From NCBI GenBank assembly GCA_025531455.1, contig JAMYHL010000019.1:186001-250000 (forward strand): 64,000 nucleotides of DNA, given 5' to 3'. Position 1 is the first letter of the stretch. Every line of letters begins with the position of its first letter. This DNA is from Apiotrichum sp. Y4204. Its lineage: Eukaryota > Basidiomycota > Tremellomycetes > Trichosporonales > Trichosporonaceae. The translations under genes were made by a program, and so were the position numbers. Shown here piece by piece: positions 12,501-23,414 of this stretch. The notes beneath the pieces were generated by a model, which ran no database searches, was not told the DNA's origin, and saw only the letters and a program-made list of their open reading frames with translations.

Positions 12501-15500
12501 TGCGGTAGTTGTTCTTTGTACCGGATACCGACCGCAATCTTCGCGGTAATCCGATGGCAAAGTCGGTAAGTGTGTTCTTTCTGCGCCCCCCTCGTCATCA
12601 CTGGGATAATTGAAGAGGAATGACACTGTTCCGAAGGCGCAGTCTTCGTTCATTTTCACGGAGAGAGGTCATCATCGGATCACCAGTCGATCCACTTGCG
12701 GAACGCTGTCTGTTGCCTGCCGTGGGCTGCGTGCCGGGTGAATCCGTGCCGGGAGCCATGTGTTGCTTGCCGGTGTGTCACTCTGTGCTGTATGTTGTGT
12801 GTCCGAGAGCGACAAGGTATGCCCGCCTGTACGGCGGCGAGGGGCTCCTTATCATGCAGGGGACTGGATGGAGCGTTGCTTGCTTGGAGGTCGGTCGATT
12901 CCTCACATCTCAAAGGCGTGAAAGGGATGAGAAGGGATCGTCAGTGAAGAGCAAATAGTCTGCCCTAGATCTTTTGTCACGCGAGGAGTGCGTTGGGGGA
13001 ACAGGGAGGACATTCTTCTCTTGGCACGGGTGTCGTTCTTTACAGCTTATCCCTCGCATCGCCGGCCCAAACAGCATTGCATCGTCGTTTCCAGATAGGA
13101 AAGAAAAAAAGACACGGAAAGCGAGCCTCGACACTATATCAAGTGGGGAAGTGGAGTTTGTCACGGTATGGCTGCGGCCCGCTTGCACATGTGATGGGGG
13201 CGTTGAACGCACATGCTGAAGGCGTTGTCGATCGTAAAGGAGGTGGACAGATGTTCTTCTGGGAACGGGAGGTGGAATGGAATGTGTATGATCGACATTC
13301 CATCGATCAGTGATTAAAAAGTGTCCGGCGAGGATTGGACCATCGATGGTTGTGTGTTTGTAACCACGCAAAAAACGGCAACAACAGGAGGCGAGGTTTG
13401 TCGCTCAGCATGCCGAGACACATGACGTTGACTCTGCCGTCTTGGCCTCGGCCATGTTTGCATGTGGGGGTATCCCGGATCTCAGCAGCAGCGCAGACTA
13501 GCATCGGGCGTGGGTTTTCCGCAGTGATAAATGACCCAGAAAGACAGAAATGATTACAATGTGACAAGGGATGGGTGGAGAAGGATCGGCGGCCACGAGC
13601 TCTCCTCGATGCAGAGAGAGAACGACGACACAGGCGATGCATGTTTGCCTCATGTCTTCCATGGTTGGCTGTTATCTCTCCATGGACATGGAGTCTCGCT
13701 TAGATCCTCGTGCCTCCTCCAGTCGCCATTTCTTGTACATTTCTTCGTCCACATGCCTCCCTGGTGACAGTATCCATCATTCCATTCGCGGACCATGTCG
13801 CGATCATCCCCACTTGCAGGTCCTCATCTCTCGTAAACTCGAAAGTTGTTAACACTCCATGCTTTACCAGCTCTATAACACGAATCATTCTCACCGTTTC
13901 CTCCTTCCGCCTCGTGCTTTTGTCACGGTTCTCGTCACGGCAGCTCCTACCTGTCTGGCCAACATTCGAAGCCGACTTCGACTTGGCTGTAGAGCTATAA
14001 GTACTTGGACTGCCCGAGGCAGAACCCGACTGGTCCCATCACGACTTTGCGCAACTTTTCACTGCAACCCAGAACTCCGTCTGCTGTTATCGCCAGGGCA
14101 CACTCCTGTGGTTCCAGGTTGTCAAGGCGTGTTCCACAACTCCTCCGACGTCTGTCAGACGGACCCAACAGGCAATTTTTGCTTCTGGACGTCGTTCACG
14201 TTTGAGGGCTACACTTTGAACTCTGGATCCTGAGCCCACCGAAGTAGTACTGGTGCGATTCGGACCATTGTCCCGGAGTGGTACCGTCCGTCGTGCCTCA
14301 GTGACCACCACCAACGTTGGAAAAGGGTAACAGGGATCAAACCTGCCGGAAGGTGTCGACACGGGAACGTGTTCCTCACCACATTGGTAGTGCGACATAC
14401 AGGTTTTGGATATTGGAACCACCCAAGCTGCAACGACCCGAGACAACAGAACCGAGACAACGAAACCGTCCCTCGGCGCTGTCTCTTGCGACGCCCTCCC
14501 CACTTTCATTAGCGCCTTCGTTCTCCAGGCAACTGCCGCCGGGCGGCCACACGGCGATCACACAGTTTCCTACCCTTACCCCTCAATATCTACTCCCACG
14601 CACCGCCACAACCACGTTGGTCGTCGATTCGTGTCTGCCTCGAGGCTGTCGTCCGGCCCATCGCCCTTCTCTCCCCTCCGTCCAAGATCATCATCGTACA
14701 CACGCACACAGGGACACGCGCCCATATTTCTTGGTTGGCCGTGAGTACATGTGCAATAGGACCAACCAGTTTCGTCTTCCTGTCCCCACCTGTTCCTGTC
14801 GTTGTTCTTCTGTCCTGTTTGCTGTTCCACACGAACCGCCTTTAGAGTTGAGAAATCCTGGGAAACAACGGGCCTGGGGCCAGCTCTGGAGGGGGTTGAA
14901 AGAGGGGAACGTAGGGCCGTCCACGGCATTGAGGAGCACGCAAGCCAGCCAAATCAGCCGAGCTCGTGACCCGACCCTTGTGCCTTGTAGCGTGATTATG
15001 GCTGGCCATGTGTGTGAAGCAAGGACGAGTGGAGTGGGGTATTAAGGTTCTTACCTCTTACAACCCGTTTCAGGAAGGTCCAGAGACCCGAGATTGATTT
15101 GATGGCTGGGTGTTTTAAACCAAGAGGAACCTTACGTTGCAGGCCGGTCTGCAGATTCCTTCTGTCCGTTGCGGACTACGCTGCGGAGCAGGCCCACAGT
15201 CGGCCCAAGAGCCCCCAGTCCCAAAGTCATCCTCCCTTTGTCTCTGTCGCCGACAGGGACTGCTCCAGGGAATCGCTGCGGGGGTTGCCTGGGGAAGCAC
15301 GGAGTTATAGGCTATTTTGTCTCAACTGTCCGTGCTGATAATGCCATCTCGTCGGTCGCGACAACGGCAGAGAGTGCCGAGTGGGCCTTGGGGCCGGCCG
15401 GGCCTTTAGCCCAGCGGCCAGCGGCCAGCGTTTAGTTTGTTCGTTGACTATGATACAAGGGGTGATGTCCAGACCACCTGCAGCCTGCAAAAGGAGAGGA

Positions 15501-16041
15501 CAACAACCAGGAACAACAAGCTTAAGAGTCACCAACCAGGATCTGCGTTGGTCCTGATGTTTGTGCCTTTTGGGCTCGCCATGGGCAGGACTCGGAAGGG
15601 CTGCTTGCCTACCCTAGTGGTCCGACGTTGCCATCTGCTCTCCCCTTCGCTACCAGTCCTAGTGCTCTCTGATCTTTGAGTTATTCGTGTGTCATCTTGA
15701 CAGCCACGGTGACGTGCAGGTCTCTACGGGCAACCCACATTGTGTTCAGCAACGACGACTGGCTTCCCAGACATGCCCCTCGTATCCTTGTCCTTTCCAG
15801 TGAACCAGCTGCTGACGTTGTCTTGTTATTCATTTTTATCCATGGTTGTCCTACCTATACACCTACATTCCCTTGTCAACAATCGCTTCGCAATCAATCA
15901 ACAATCGCCCAGTCGCTGCATACACACACTTCTCATCAATCCTCCGACCTCTCCATCATCCCGGCAGCTGCCTCGCACTCGTTCCGCTTGTGAGACGCCA
16001 GGGCACGCGGCCTGGCGCCTCGCCTCGTTATAACTTGCCAA
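6549..16041. other. About 9.5 kb gene-poor region
   Basis: No open frame here shows a recognisable domain or a coherent set of splice sites, on either strand. The longest frames (220 residues at 6581-7243 and 242 residues at 14317-15045) have scrambled composition and overlap other frames. There is a 13-G run at 10453-10465. I see no tRNA, 5S rRNA, terminal repeats or transposon protein motif. The last 300 bp (about 15740-16041) is C/T-rich and reads as the leader of the velvet gene. The region could hold long non-coding transcripts, decayed elements, or a gene with many tiny exons that I failed to assemble. Confidence 0.5.
10453..10465. repeat. Homopolymer G13
   Basis: Uninterrupted run of 13 G in non-coding DNA. 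A second 13-G run occurs at 44963-44975. Length may be uncertain because of sequencing. Confidence 0.8.
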
Positions 16042-18162
16042 ATGTCGTCCGGTCGCCGGTCACCAGACAAAGATGACGGCAAAGGCCGAGATCTGGCTCC
16101 CCCGAGCGACAATAAGCGGGGCACGACGTCGCCATCACCATCACGTCCACAATGGTCCACGAAACGCAGCACACCCCGTCGAGGGGCGACCGGCGAACCC
16201 GAAGGATCCCGATCTCCAGCCATGGATGAGCTGACCGACGAGTTCAGCGACGCCTCAGACGACTCGGACGAACTGGAGGATGATGGCATGGAACGCCGCG
16301 AAATGTCAAGCAGCGTGATGGGAGAGCAGGTTGATGTTTCCGGAAAGGAATTGTGAGACAACAAAAATCTCCGGAGAGACATGGCATTCCGCTGACAAAC
16401 ATAGCACCTATGTTCTCGAGGTGATTCAACAGCCGCAGCGGGCAAGAGCATGTGGCTTTGGAGATAAGGCAAGTGTTGGATTGATATTGCCAGATGATTG
16501 TTTCAGTCTTACACAGCATTGTGTTTCGAGACACTGTCCAAAAATGAAACAAGAAAATCGACGTTCAAACAAGAGCGCCAAATGGCTGACGTTGTACAGG
16601 ATCGACGACCATTGTCACCGCCGCCGATCATCCAGCTCCGGATCTATGATCAGCAGGGAAATCTCGTCTCTCCACTGTAAGTCTTCCGTCCAGTTGCAAC
16701 AATGGTTGGCACTTGCTCACGTTCCACACAGTGCTGTCGACTTTCATCGTTTCATCATCATGGTAGATCTGTGGAACGGCGACTGTACACAGCAGCGGAG
16801 TATCGTCATGCATCCCGGTGCGCGGCAAGATCAGTATGCTCTTTTCACGCATGCTGCTCGCGCTTCTTCGTCGTCTCATCCCTACGAACAACAGCCGCAA
16901 CCCACCTTCAGCCGCGCACCCTTGCGGTCTGTGCCTTCCGCGACATATCAAAGTAGCGACTGGCAAATGTATGGTAAGTTGCGGATGCTGAAATGAAACG
17001 ATCGCATCTGGATTCTAATTGTACAGGCGGACATGCAAGTCATTCCCAAGGCTCGTCCTCATCGCATCCCTTCGGGCACCCCTCCTCGCAATACCCTTCC
17101 TCCTTATCGGCGACATCAGGCTCGCATTTCCCGAGTTGGTCACCACCCCCACATCGTCACGAGTCGGTGCCTCGTGGACATCCTGGTGCCTCGCCCGCCA
17201 GGGCGGGTTATGGGTTACCACCACCTGGCGGATGGCAAGAACACGGCTCTTCACGACATCCTCTCATGTCCCCTGGAGACGCTTACCCACCCCATCACGG
17301 TGCGCGTGTACCGTCTTCTGCACATGATTCCCGTGGATGGACCCCAGACTATATGGGGGGTGAGTATGTTCCAGAACATGGCTCGTATCCATCGACATCT
17401 TCGTTCCGGCCGTCCACGACCAGCGGGATGGAAACCGGCTGGCGGGAGCCACAGTCATTTGCCGGATCCTCTCGTGACCGCCCACGCTCATCGGGTCATG
17501 ACGACCGTGACTACCATCGGTACTGGTCGTCCGGCAGCGAATCTCAGCGACCGAGGAGCTCCCACGGACCGCTGTTTACCCACGTGCCTGCAATTTCACC
17601 CATCTCCAGTCACGGCAGCCTACCACAGGTTGGGGCGTCACCAAGCATCGGCGGCAATGTCCCCCTTTATCCTGAGTCCTACGGAGAACGCATGTCCTCG
17701 ACTTCCTATTACAGCCGCGTTCTTGTTGGCTCCATGGGGGCTGTCTGCCAGCGACTCAAGGGTCTTGACGGGCAACCGGGCCTGTTCTTCTTTGCACACG
17801 ATCTCGGCATTCGCACAGAGGGTACCTTCTCCCTACGTTTCACCCTTGTGGACATATCGAGGTGAGTCTCATTATTCACAGATGATGTGCGCGAATTGCT
17901 TTTTAACGCCAGCCTGAGCGTGCCAGGCGTTGTCCAAGATCAGTCGACCCACATGCTCGCACGACTGTTCAGCCAGCCTTTTACAGTATAGTTAGTATGG
18001 TTAACATCTCATTCACTAACGTTCAGCTCCGCCAAACGATTCCCTGGTGTCCTCCCGACCACTGATCTTACCCAATGCTTTGCAGATCAAAGTGTCCGGC
18101 TTCCCACTCGCCAGAAACGGTCCCACAACCACGGCTCTTCGGGTCCCCGACGCAAGAAGTAG
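16042..18162 (+). CDS. velB: VelB-like velvet-domain transcriptional regulator
   Basis: Seven exons: 16042-16352, 16405-16468, 16600-16676, 16732-16973, 17027-17861, 17913-17990 and 18027-18162, encoding 580 residues. Residues 1-103 are Ser/Pro/Asp-rich. The first half of the velvet domain (about 105-168) has VIQQPQRARACGFGDKDRRP and SPPPIIQLRI. The second half (about 459-567) has RVLVGSMGAVCQRL, DLGIRTEGTFSLRF, VPGVVQDQ and KRFPGVLPTTDL. About 285 residues rich in Ser/Pro/His/Gly separate them. From family knowledge, velvet proteins bind DNA through an NF-kB-like fold and pair with each other to control development and secondary metabolism. A split velvet domain is the VelB hallmark. The protein ends in a basic RRKK tail, a likely nuclear signal. 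The intron after GFGDK (16469-16599) uses a GC donor (GCAAGT). Confidence 0.93.
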
Positions 18163-18895
18163 AGTCTTATTCACCTCATCCTTGGCCTATATCCTCCTCC
18201 ACCTACTAATCATCTATGTGCACACCACAACATGTCGGCTGGCCACATACATCTCATGGCTGTCTTTACCTACATATACAGGCAAACCCTATAGTATCGA
18301 CCATAACTCTTCATTGTCATGACAGCACAGTAAGCATCCATATCGCGCATATCGCTCTGGTGCTACCATGTATTTGTACTTTCTCCAACAGATACACAGC
18401 CACGTTAGTGGACCTCGGTCGACCACGAATCATGAGGGTCTTGGTCGCTCAAGTTGCATGTACATTGTTCCCTGCTGTAGCGTTTTTAGCGGACAGTTCC
18501 GTGCCATAGCCGTTGCCACAGGGGCTCGGTTCGCCTCCAGACATACCGACATACTTAACGAGCCCTGGAACCTTAACTAGTCTGCTCCGGATCATCGAGG
18601 AGATACGGGGCATACAGTTGGGAGTATGCTCCTCCCAGCACTTACTATATAGCAGATTGAACATACTGCATGTTAGCGGAATAGTGAGGACTGAGTTCTT
18701 GACTGAGTTCTGGATGGTGATCCCTGAAAGCCAGAGACGTGGTTGATTTTTTTCGAGACAAAGGCGGAACCAAATACTTCCCTTCCACAACGTCGCGACA
18801 TCTGCGGGACATCCACACATGGCCACACAAACAATCGGGATAAACAACACCGCCTCACCATACACTCTCAGCATCGTAATTCCCCTCATACATCA
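18163..18895. other. Intergenic between velvet and coiled-coil genes
   Basis: About 730 bp between two genes on the same strand. It contains an AT-rich ACTATATAG near 18645 and a short inverted repeat (GGGAGTATGCTCC) near 18620-18632. I recognise no coding sequence. It should contain the velvet 3' UTR and the promoter of the next gene. Confidence 0.5.
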
Positions 18896-20831
18896 ATGGC
18901 AACTCCAACCATCCCGACACCGATCATGTCGGCCACGAGCTCGGCCACCGCGACGCCGACACGCATACCCCGGCGCCGGATGGCAGCCGCCATGGCGTAC
19001 TCGCCGCCAGCTGAGGTCGACGACGAGCCTGGCACCCCGGGACCAGTCAAAGCGCGCATAAACAACTTAACTGGGCAGGTGCAGGAGCTTGTCCGGAAAC
19101 AACACACGACGGAGGTGAGTGCGATATCTAATGGAGCTTACTTGTAATTCCACTCTGCTCACTTCACAGCGCAAGCACCGCGCGGAAATGCTCGTGATGG
19201 AACGCCGTCTTGAGGAGCGGGAACAGCAGATGCTGAATATGAAGATTGAGCTTTTGGAAACAAACAAACGTTCAGCTCGCGCGGAGAGCGAGCTTCAGCG
19301 ATGCAAAGCGGAAGGGGAAGGGATGCGCGAAGAGGTAGGCTTAAGCCAATGGAATGACCTACGCTGACTCTAAGCTCAACCTGTACTCCTTAGTACAGCA
19401 ACAGAAGGCCATCCTGGCCATGTCTGAGGAAAAGCTCCAGCTTTTGGAGATGGAACAACGTCTTGTTCAGTCAGAAATGGCACAAACTATTCGCGACCAC
19501 AAGATTTCGCTCTTCCAAAGCGGCGAAGCTGACCTGGTGGCCGACGTTGAAGACAAGGAGTGGCGCATTGCTGAGCTTGAAGTACGTCGACCAGCAGGAT
19601 CGCACTGACCCCCAGAAAGAGCTTGCATCCGCGAATACGTCTCTGGCCCACCGTCGTGCGGCGGAAGACAAGGCCAAGGCACTCATCTCCAGCACCCAGG
19701 GTGATGCAAGGGCGGAGGTCGCGTCACTGGAAGCTAAGCTCGCGGACTTGGAGGCTGAACTCGCGGAGGCGCGAGCGGTGAACCTCAAGCAGGCAGAGCA
19801 GGCTGAGAAGCACAAATCTGTGAACGACGCATTGGCGGAACGGGACTCAGAGATTTCGGAGCTCAAGGACAAGCTTGTCCAGCTGGTCGAACAGAAGCGG
19901 ACTCTCAAGGCGAAGAATAACGACATATCTACCGAGCTCGAGCAGCTTCGAGAGAGCAAGGGCGACGAAAGCTCATCTGAGGTCGTCGCGGAGCTGCGTG
20001 CCCAGCTCAGAGCGGCCAAAACACAGGCGTCTACCGAGGCCGATGCAGCTTCAGATGCTCTCGCCGAGCTGGAGTTATCCAAGGAGCGCGAGAAGGCTCT
20101 CAAGGCTAAATTCCAGCTGGCCCAGAAAGAGCAGATACGTCTGGCTGGGATTGAAGTGAGTGTAGCGCATAGTGCTGAACTAACGTGTCCAGGAGGAACT
20201 GGCGGCGTTCAAGGCCGCAGGAACCAAGACGGCGCGGAAGAAGGCTGCACCAGTCGCCAGCGATGGGGAAGGTAGCCCGCCACCCAAGCGAAAGCCCGGG
20301 CGGCCAAAGAAGACGGCCACTGCCTCACCCGCTAAGGAGAAGCCCGCATCGAAGTCGCGTGTGCGCAAGGTGAGAGTCGTATATTGGTAATCTTCTGACC
20401 CCAGACGAGCCCAGTCGACTCGGACGACGAGGCCCAGGCGAAGCCCAAGGCCAAGCGATCGAAGAAGGACAAGTCTGAGACAGTAGGTTTACCCAATAGA
20501 TTGTGCTGACAACAGCCTGCTCCTCTTTCCGAAAGTGCTGCTGCGAACACTGATAATACCGTCGAAAAGCCCGGCTCCGACGACGAGGCCGCCCCGGCGC
20601 CCCCCGTTGAGAAGAAGAAGAAGCGCAGGCTGTTGGCAGGGCAGACCCCTGCGTTCACGTGGGACCCAATCCTCAATGTGCGTGCTTGTCGTACAAATAC
20701 ATACAGTGCTAATGAACCAGAGCGGAGATGGTGTTATCCCGACATACCTATCCCCTGTCCGACCCAATGCTCGCTCCGCGGCGACCATACCACGCGCAGG
20801 GTTCTCGAGCTTGAGTTCGCGGAGATTCTAG
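18896..20831 (+). CDS. Long coiled-coil protein with AT-hook-like basic tail, function unknown
   Basis: Eight exons: 18896-19114, 19170-19334, 19375-19581, 19616-20155, 20193-20369, 20405-20482, 20516-20677 and 20721-20831, encoding 552 residues. Every exon is a multiple of three, so all introns (33-55 nt) are phase 0. Residues 1-55 are Thr/Pro/Ala-rich. About 56-410 is almost continuous heptad-type coiled coil rich in Glu/Lys/Ala/Leu. Next come an AT-hook-like KRKPGRPKK, acidic/basic stretches (KPKAKRSKKDK, EKKKKRRLL), and a distinct conserved-looking end, FTWDPILNSGDGVIPTYLSP. This suggests a nuclear, chromatin- or spindle-associated structural protein. I do not recognise the family. The third acceptor is uncertain (TAAG at 19374, or TTAG/ACAG 20-25 nt later). 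It converges with the MFS gene, with 56 bp between stop codons. Confidence 0.8.
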
Positions 20832-20887
20832 GAGATGATGTTACAGTACTTGTGATGCAGGGTTTCGTGCTGTTGTCTCTAACTGAT

Positions 20888-22722
20888 CTACCCGTGAAAC
20901 TGGTACCGGTCACGAAGCCGCTTGCCATATTTGAACATCTGCTGTCAGACACAAACGGGCGCCGTACTCACGATCCAAGGGGCGGGTACTGCGATTGCCC
21001 CAACTCCCGCGAGAAGCGTGTCGGCCCACCCCCAACCAAGCGTAACGAACATTTGAGGCGAAAAGATGGGCAGAATACAAGCCACAACCGACCGAAGCTG
21101 GCATCAAGTTAGTAGAGCTTTTGATCTGTCTGATCCGCCTTGTTGACTCACGGCGGTAGCACAAGCGATAGCAGATGCCGAGTAGGGGAAAAAGGCGTCA
21201 ACGAGAAATGCCTGCAGACTGTTGAACGACATCATCAGGTTTATCGCGATGACACCCTGGGCGACCAGGGGACCCATCCAATGTGTTTCCGCTTGTGCCA
21301 TCCACCCGAACATAAGGAGGCCGACCGGCATGAATAACATGCCAATCTGCGTCAAGACAAGACGATACTCCGGCTCGCCATCAGTTCCCTGACGTTTGGA
21401 GAGATATTTGTATATTCTGTCCTGTTGCGTAGCGGCGATGGTCGCAGCAAGCCCAAACCCGACCGCCATGCCGACATACCCAAAGCCGACCGTTGCCTGC
21501 GGCCAACCATAGCTAAACAGGCCTGGGGAGGAGAGAGGCGGGGACCCAAACAGCAGCGGAATGGATACGAGGAACACGTAGATTATGCCGTACAGATAGG
21601 CGTAATAGGCGGCAAAGAAGAAGACAACGGGGTTGCCGAACAGCATCCTCGGCGGGCGGGAAAAGGCGCGCCCGAAGACGGAAGCAGCTTCTTCGCGTGA
21701 GACCATTGCTCGCATCCAACCCAGATCATGTAGGATCCGACGAGGGGAGACACGGTGCGCAAAGCTTGTGATGTCGGCTTGGGGATGGCGGACGCGGTAC
21801 TGCAGCTTCTTGTGAATGACCCTGTGTCGTCAGAATGTGCTCATCAACTGAAGTTCAACGCCGATTGGTTACTTACGGGGCGTACGTCTCTTGCGTCAAC
21901 GAGACGAGCAGAATCCAGTTGAGTCCAGCCATAATCATGATCGTCCAGTGAAGCCAGCGCCACCCCCCAAACAGAATCCAGTACCCCAACATGCTGCCCA
22001 GCACAGGACCGGCCATGGGACCAAGCGCGTAGATGCTGACCGGGCGACCACGTTCTTGAGGGATAAAGACCTGTAAGGTCAATCCTTGGACGCCTAGCTC
22101 AACTCACATCGGCACATGTGGCTACACCCAATGATGGCCCAACAGAGGCGAATACCCCACAAAGGAATCGAAAGACGATAAGTGCTACCATGCTTCCTTG
22201 TTAGCATTCCGCAGTCGCAGTCACTCACTTTGGCGCCAGAGCGGACGCCACACAGAACAGAATGTAGCAAGACTGGGCGGACTGGTATGCTACCTGGCGA
22301 CCATACAGCTCCGAGATAGGAGCGAAGACAAACGGTCCGACGCCCATTCCCAGGACATAAGCAGCGGTGACAAGAATACCAATCTTCTCGTTCGTGTAGC
22401 CAAACTCCTCCATCGCCTGATGGATTCCGGGAACAGCAATACTGGAGCCGCAGGTCGCAATGAACCCCGTGACGGCCACTGTGAGCGTTGTCCGCCACTT
22501 CCGCCCATTAGGCCAGTTTCGGGGGTTATCTGGGGATTGCTCAAAGTTCTCTAGCGTGCGCAGCGCCTCGCGTGCCGACCGCGTAGAGAGAACCGTTGAC
22601 TGCTGTTTCAAGGGCGGCAAATTGGAGACGTTAACTAAGGACGCCTCGCCATCGACGTCCGTCACGAGCGTGCTGTCGTCCGCATGTTGGCTTGCGCCCT
22701 TCTCGATGTCCGGTGGTGGCAT
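20888..22722 (-). CDS. DHA1-type MFS drug/polyamine transporter
   Basis: Six exons on the minus strand: 22229-22722, 22108-22192, 21877-22070, 21152-21821, 20972-21097 and 20888-20938, encoding 539 residues. A cytoplasmic N-terminus with NPRNWPNGRKW precedes about 12 membrane segments. The MFS loop motif is SELYGRQVAYQ, and the antiporter-type motif C is LGPMAGPVLGSMLGYW. The end LRSVVACILPIFSPQMF and MFKYGKRLRDRYQF fits the fungal DHA1 family (Flu1/Tpo-like H+ antiporters). The substrate cannot be told. Introns are 33-55 nt. An in-frame ATG at 22761 would add 13 residues. The MPPPDIEKG start is chosen because family members usually begin with a similar acidic tail. It is divergent from VPS18 across 692 bp that carries a dense CCGAG cluster. 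Confidence 0.92.
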
Positions 22723-23414
22723 GGTGATCGTTCCCTGTCGGTGGAATGTCGTGATGAACAAGGAGCCGGCAGGTGACTAACACAGGCATGTCACTGTTGA
22801 TATGTGTTCACAAGACCGAACTCCGCCCTCTGCTCTGTTTTGACGACGTTGCTGCAACAGTTCTCTTCCCATGGGTCCCCGCTCGTGCTGCTGGAAATGT
22901 CGGAGGGCCGCGGGGTCGGAGGTGTCGGATCGTTCCGGATGGCGAGATGTGTACACTACACACGAACGACCTTGGACATGCACAGCAACAAAGATCATGG
23001 ACATGTGCTCCTCCTTTCTTGAGCTACTGCCCCGCTCTTGGTTGCCGAGACCGAGTCATCTCGGATCTGGCCGTCAGAAAGTGGGCTGTTGATCCGAGAG
23101 AATGCCGAGCTGCCGAGCGTGCCGAGCTCTGGCCACTCGGCCGAGGCGCGAGGCACGCCGGCGGTGATCATGCGGGACAAGGAATTAAGGAAGCATTTTT
23201 TGATACTTTTCGAGTAGCCATTAATAGGCTATGAAATTGGTTGTACGCCTCTCAGCAGAATATTAGGCCTGCCAATGTCATCTCCAGTTCCGTCATCGGC
23301 AGTGACGTTTGGTTGTGGGCCGAGCTGAACCGGAATGGAACGAGCTCTCTGCACAGTCGTGTTCGAGCTTGACGTCCGACAACAACACTACATCATACCC
23401 ATACCTGCACAAGT
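22723..23414. promoter_or_regulatory. Divergent promoter between MFS transporter and VPS18
   Basis: This 692-bp intergenic segment is shared by two divergent genes. It contains ten copies of the pentamer CCGAG/CTCGG, nine of them within 23045-23145. No coding sequence is evident. Confidence 0.6.
23045..23145. promoter_or_regulatory. Cluster of nine CCGAG/CTCGG half-sites
   Basis: CCGAG starts at 23045, 23051, 23094, 23105, 23113, 23122 and 23141. CTCGG starts at 23060 and 23136. Two pairs form inverted repeats: CCGAGTCATCTCGG (23051-23064) and CTCGGCCGAG (23136-23145). A lone copy lies at 23320. Inverted CGG-containing half-sites are typical targets of fungal Zn2Cys6 regulators, so this may be a regulated promoter of the transporter, VPS18 or both. 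The regulator is unknown. Confidence 0.5.

Noticed and set aside
14317..15045. 242-codon plus-strand frame
   Set aside because: Arg/Pro/Ser-rich noise with competing open frames on the other strand and no recognisable motif.
19471..20103. 210-codon minus-strand Ser/Ala-rich frame
   Set aside because: Mirror of the Glu/Ala-rich coiled-coil exon.
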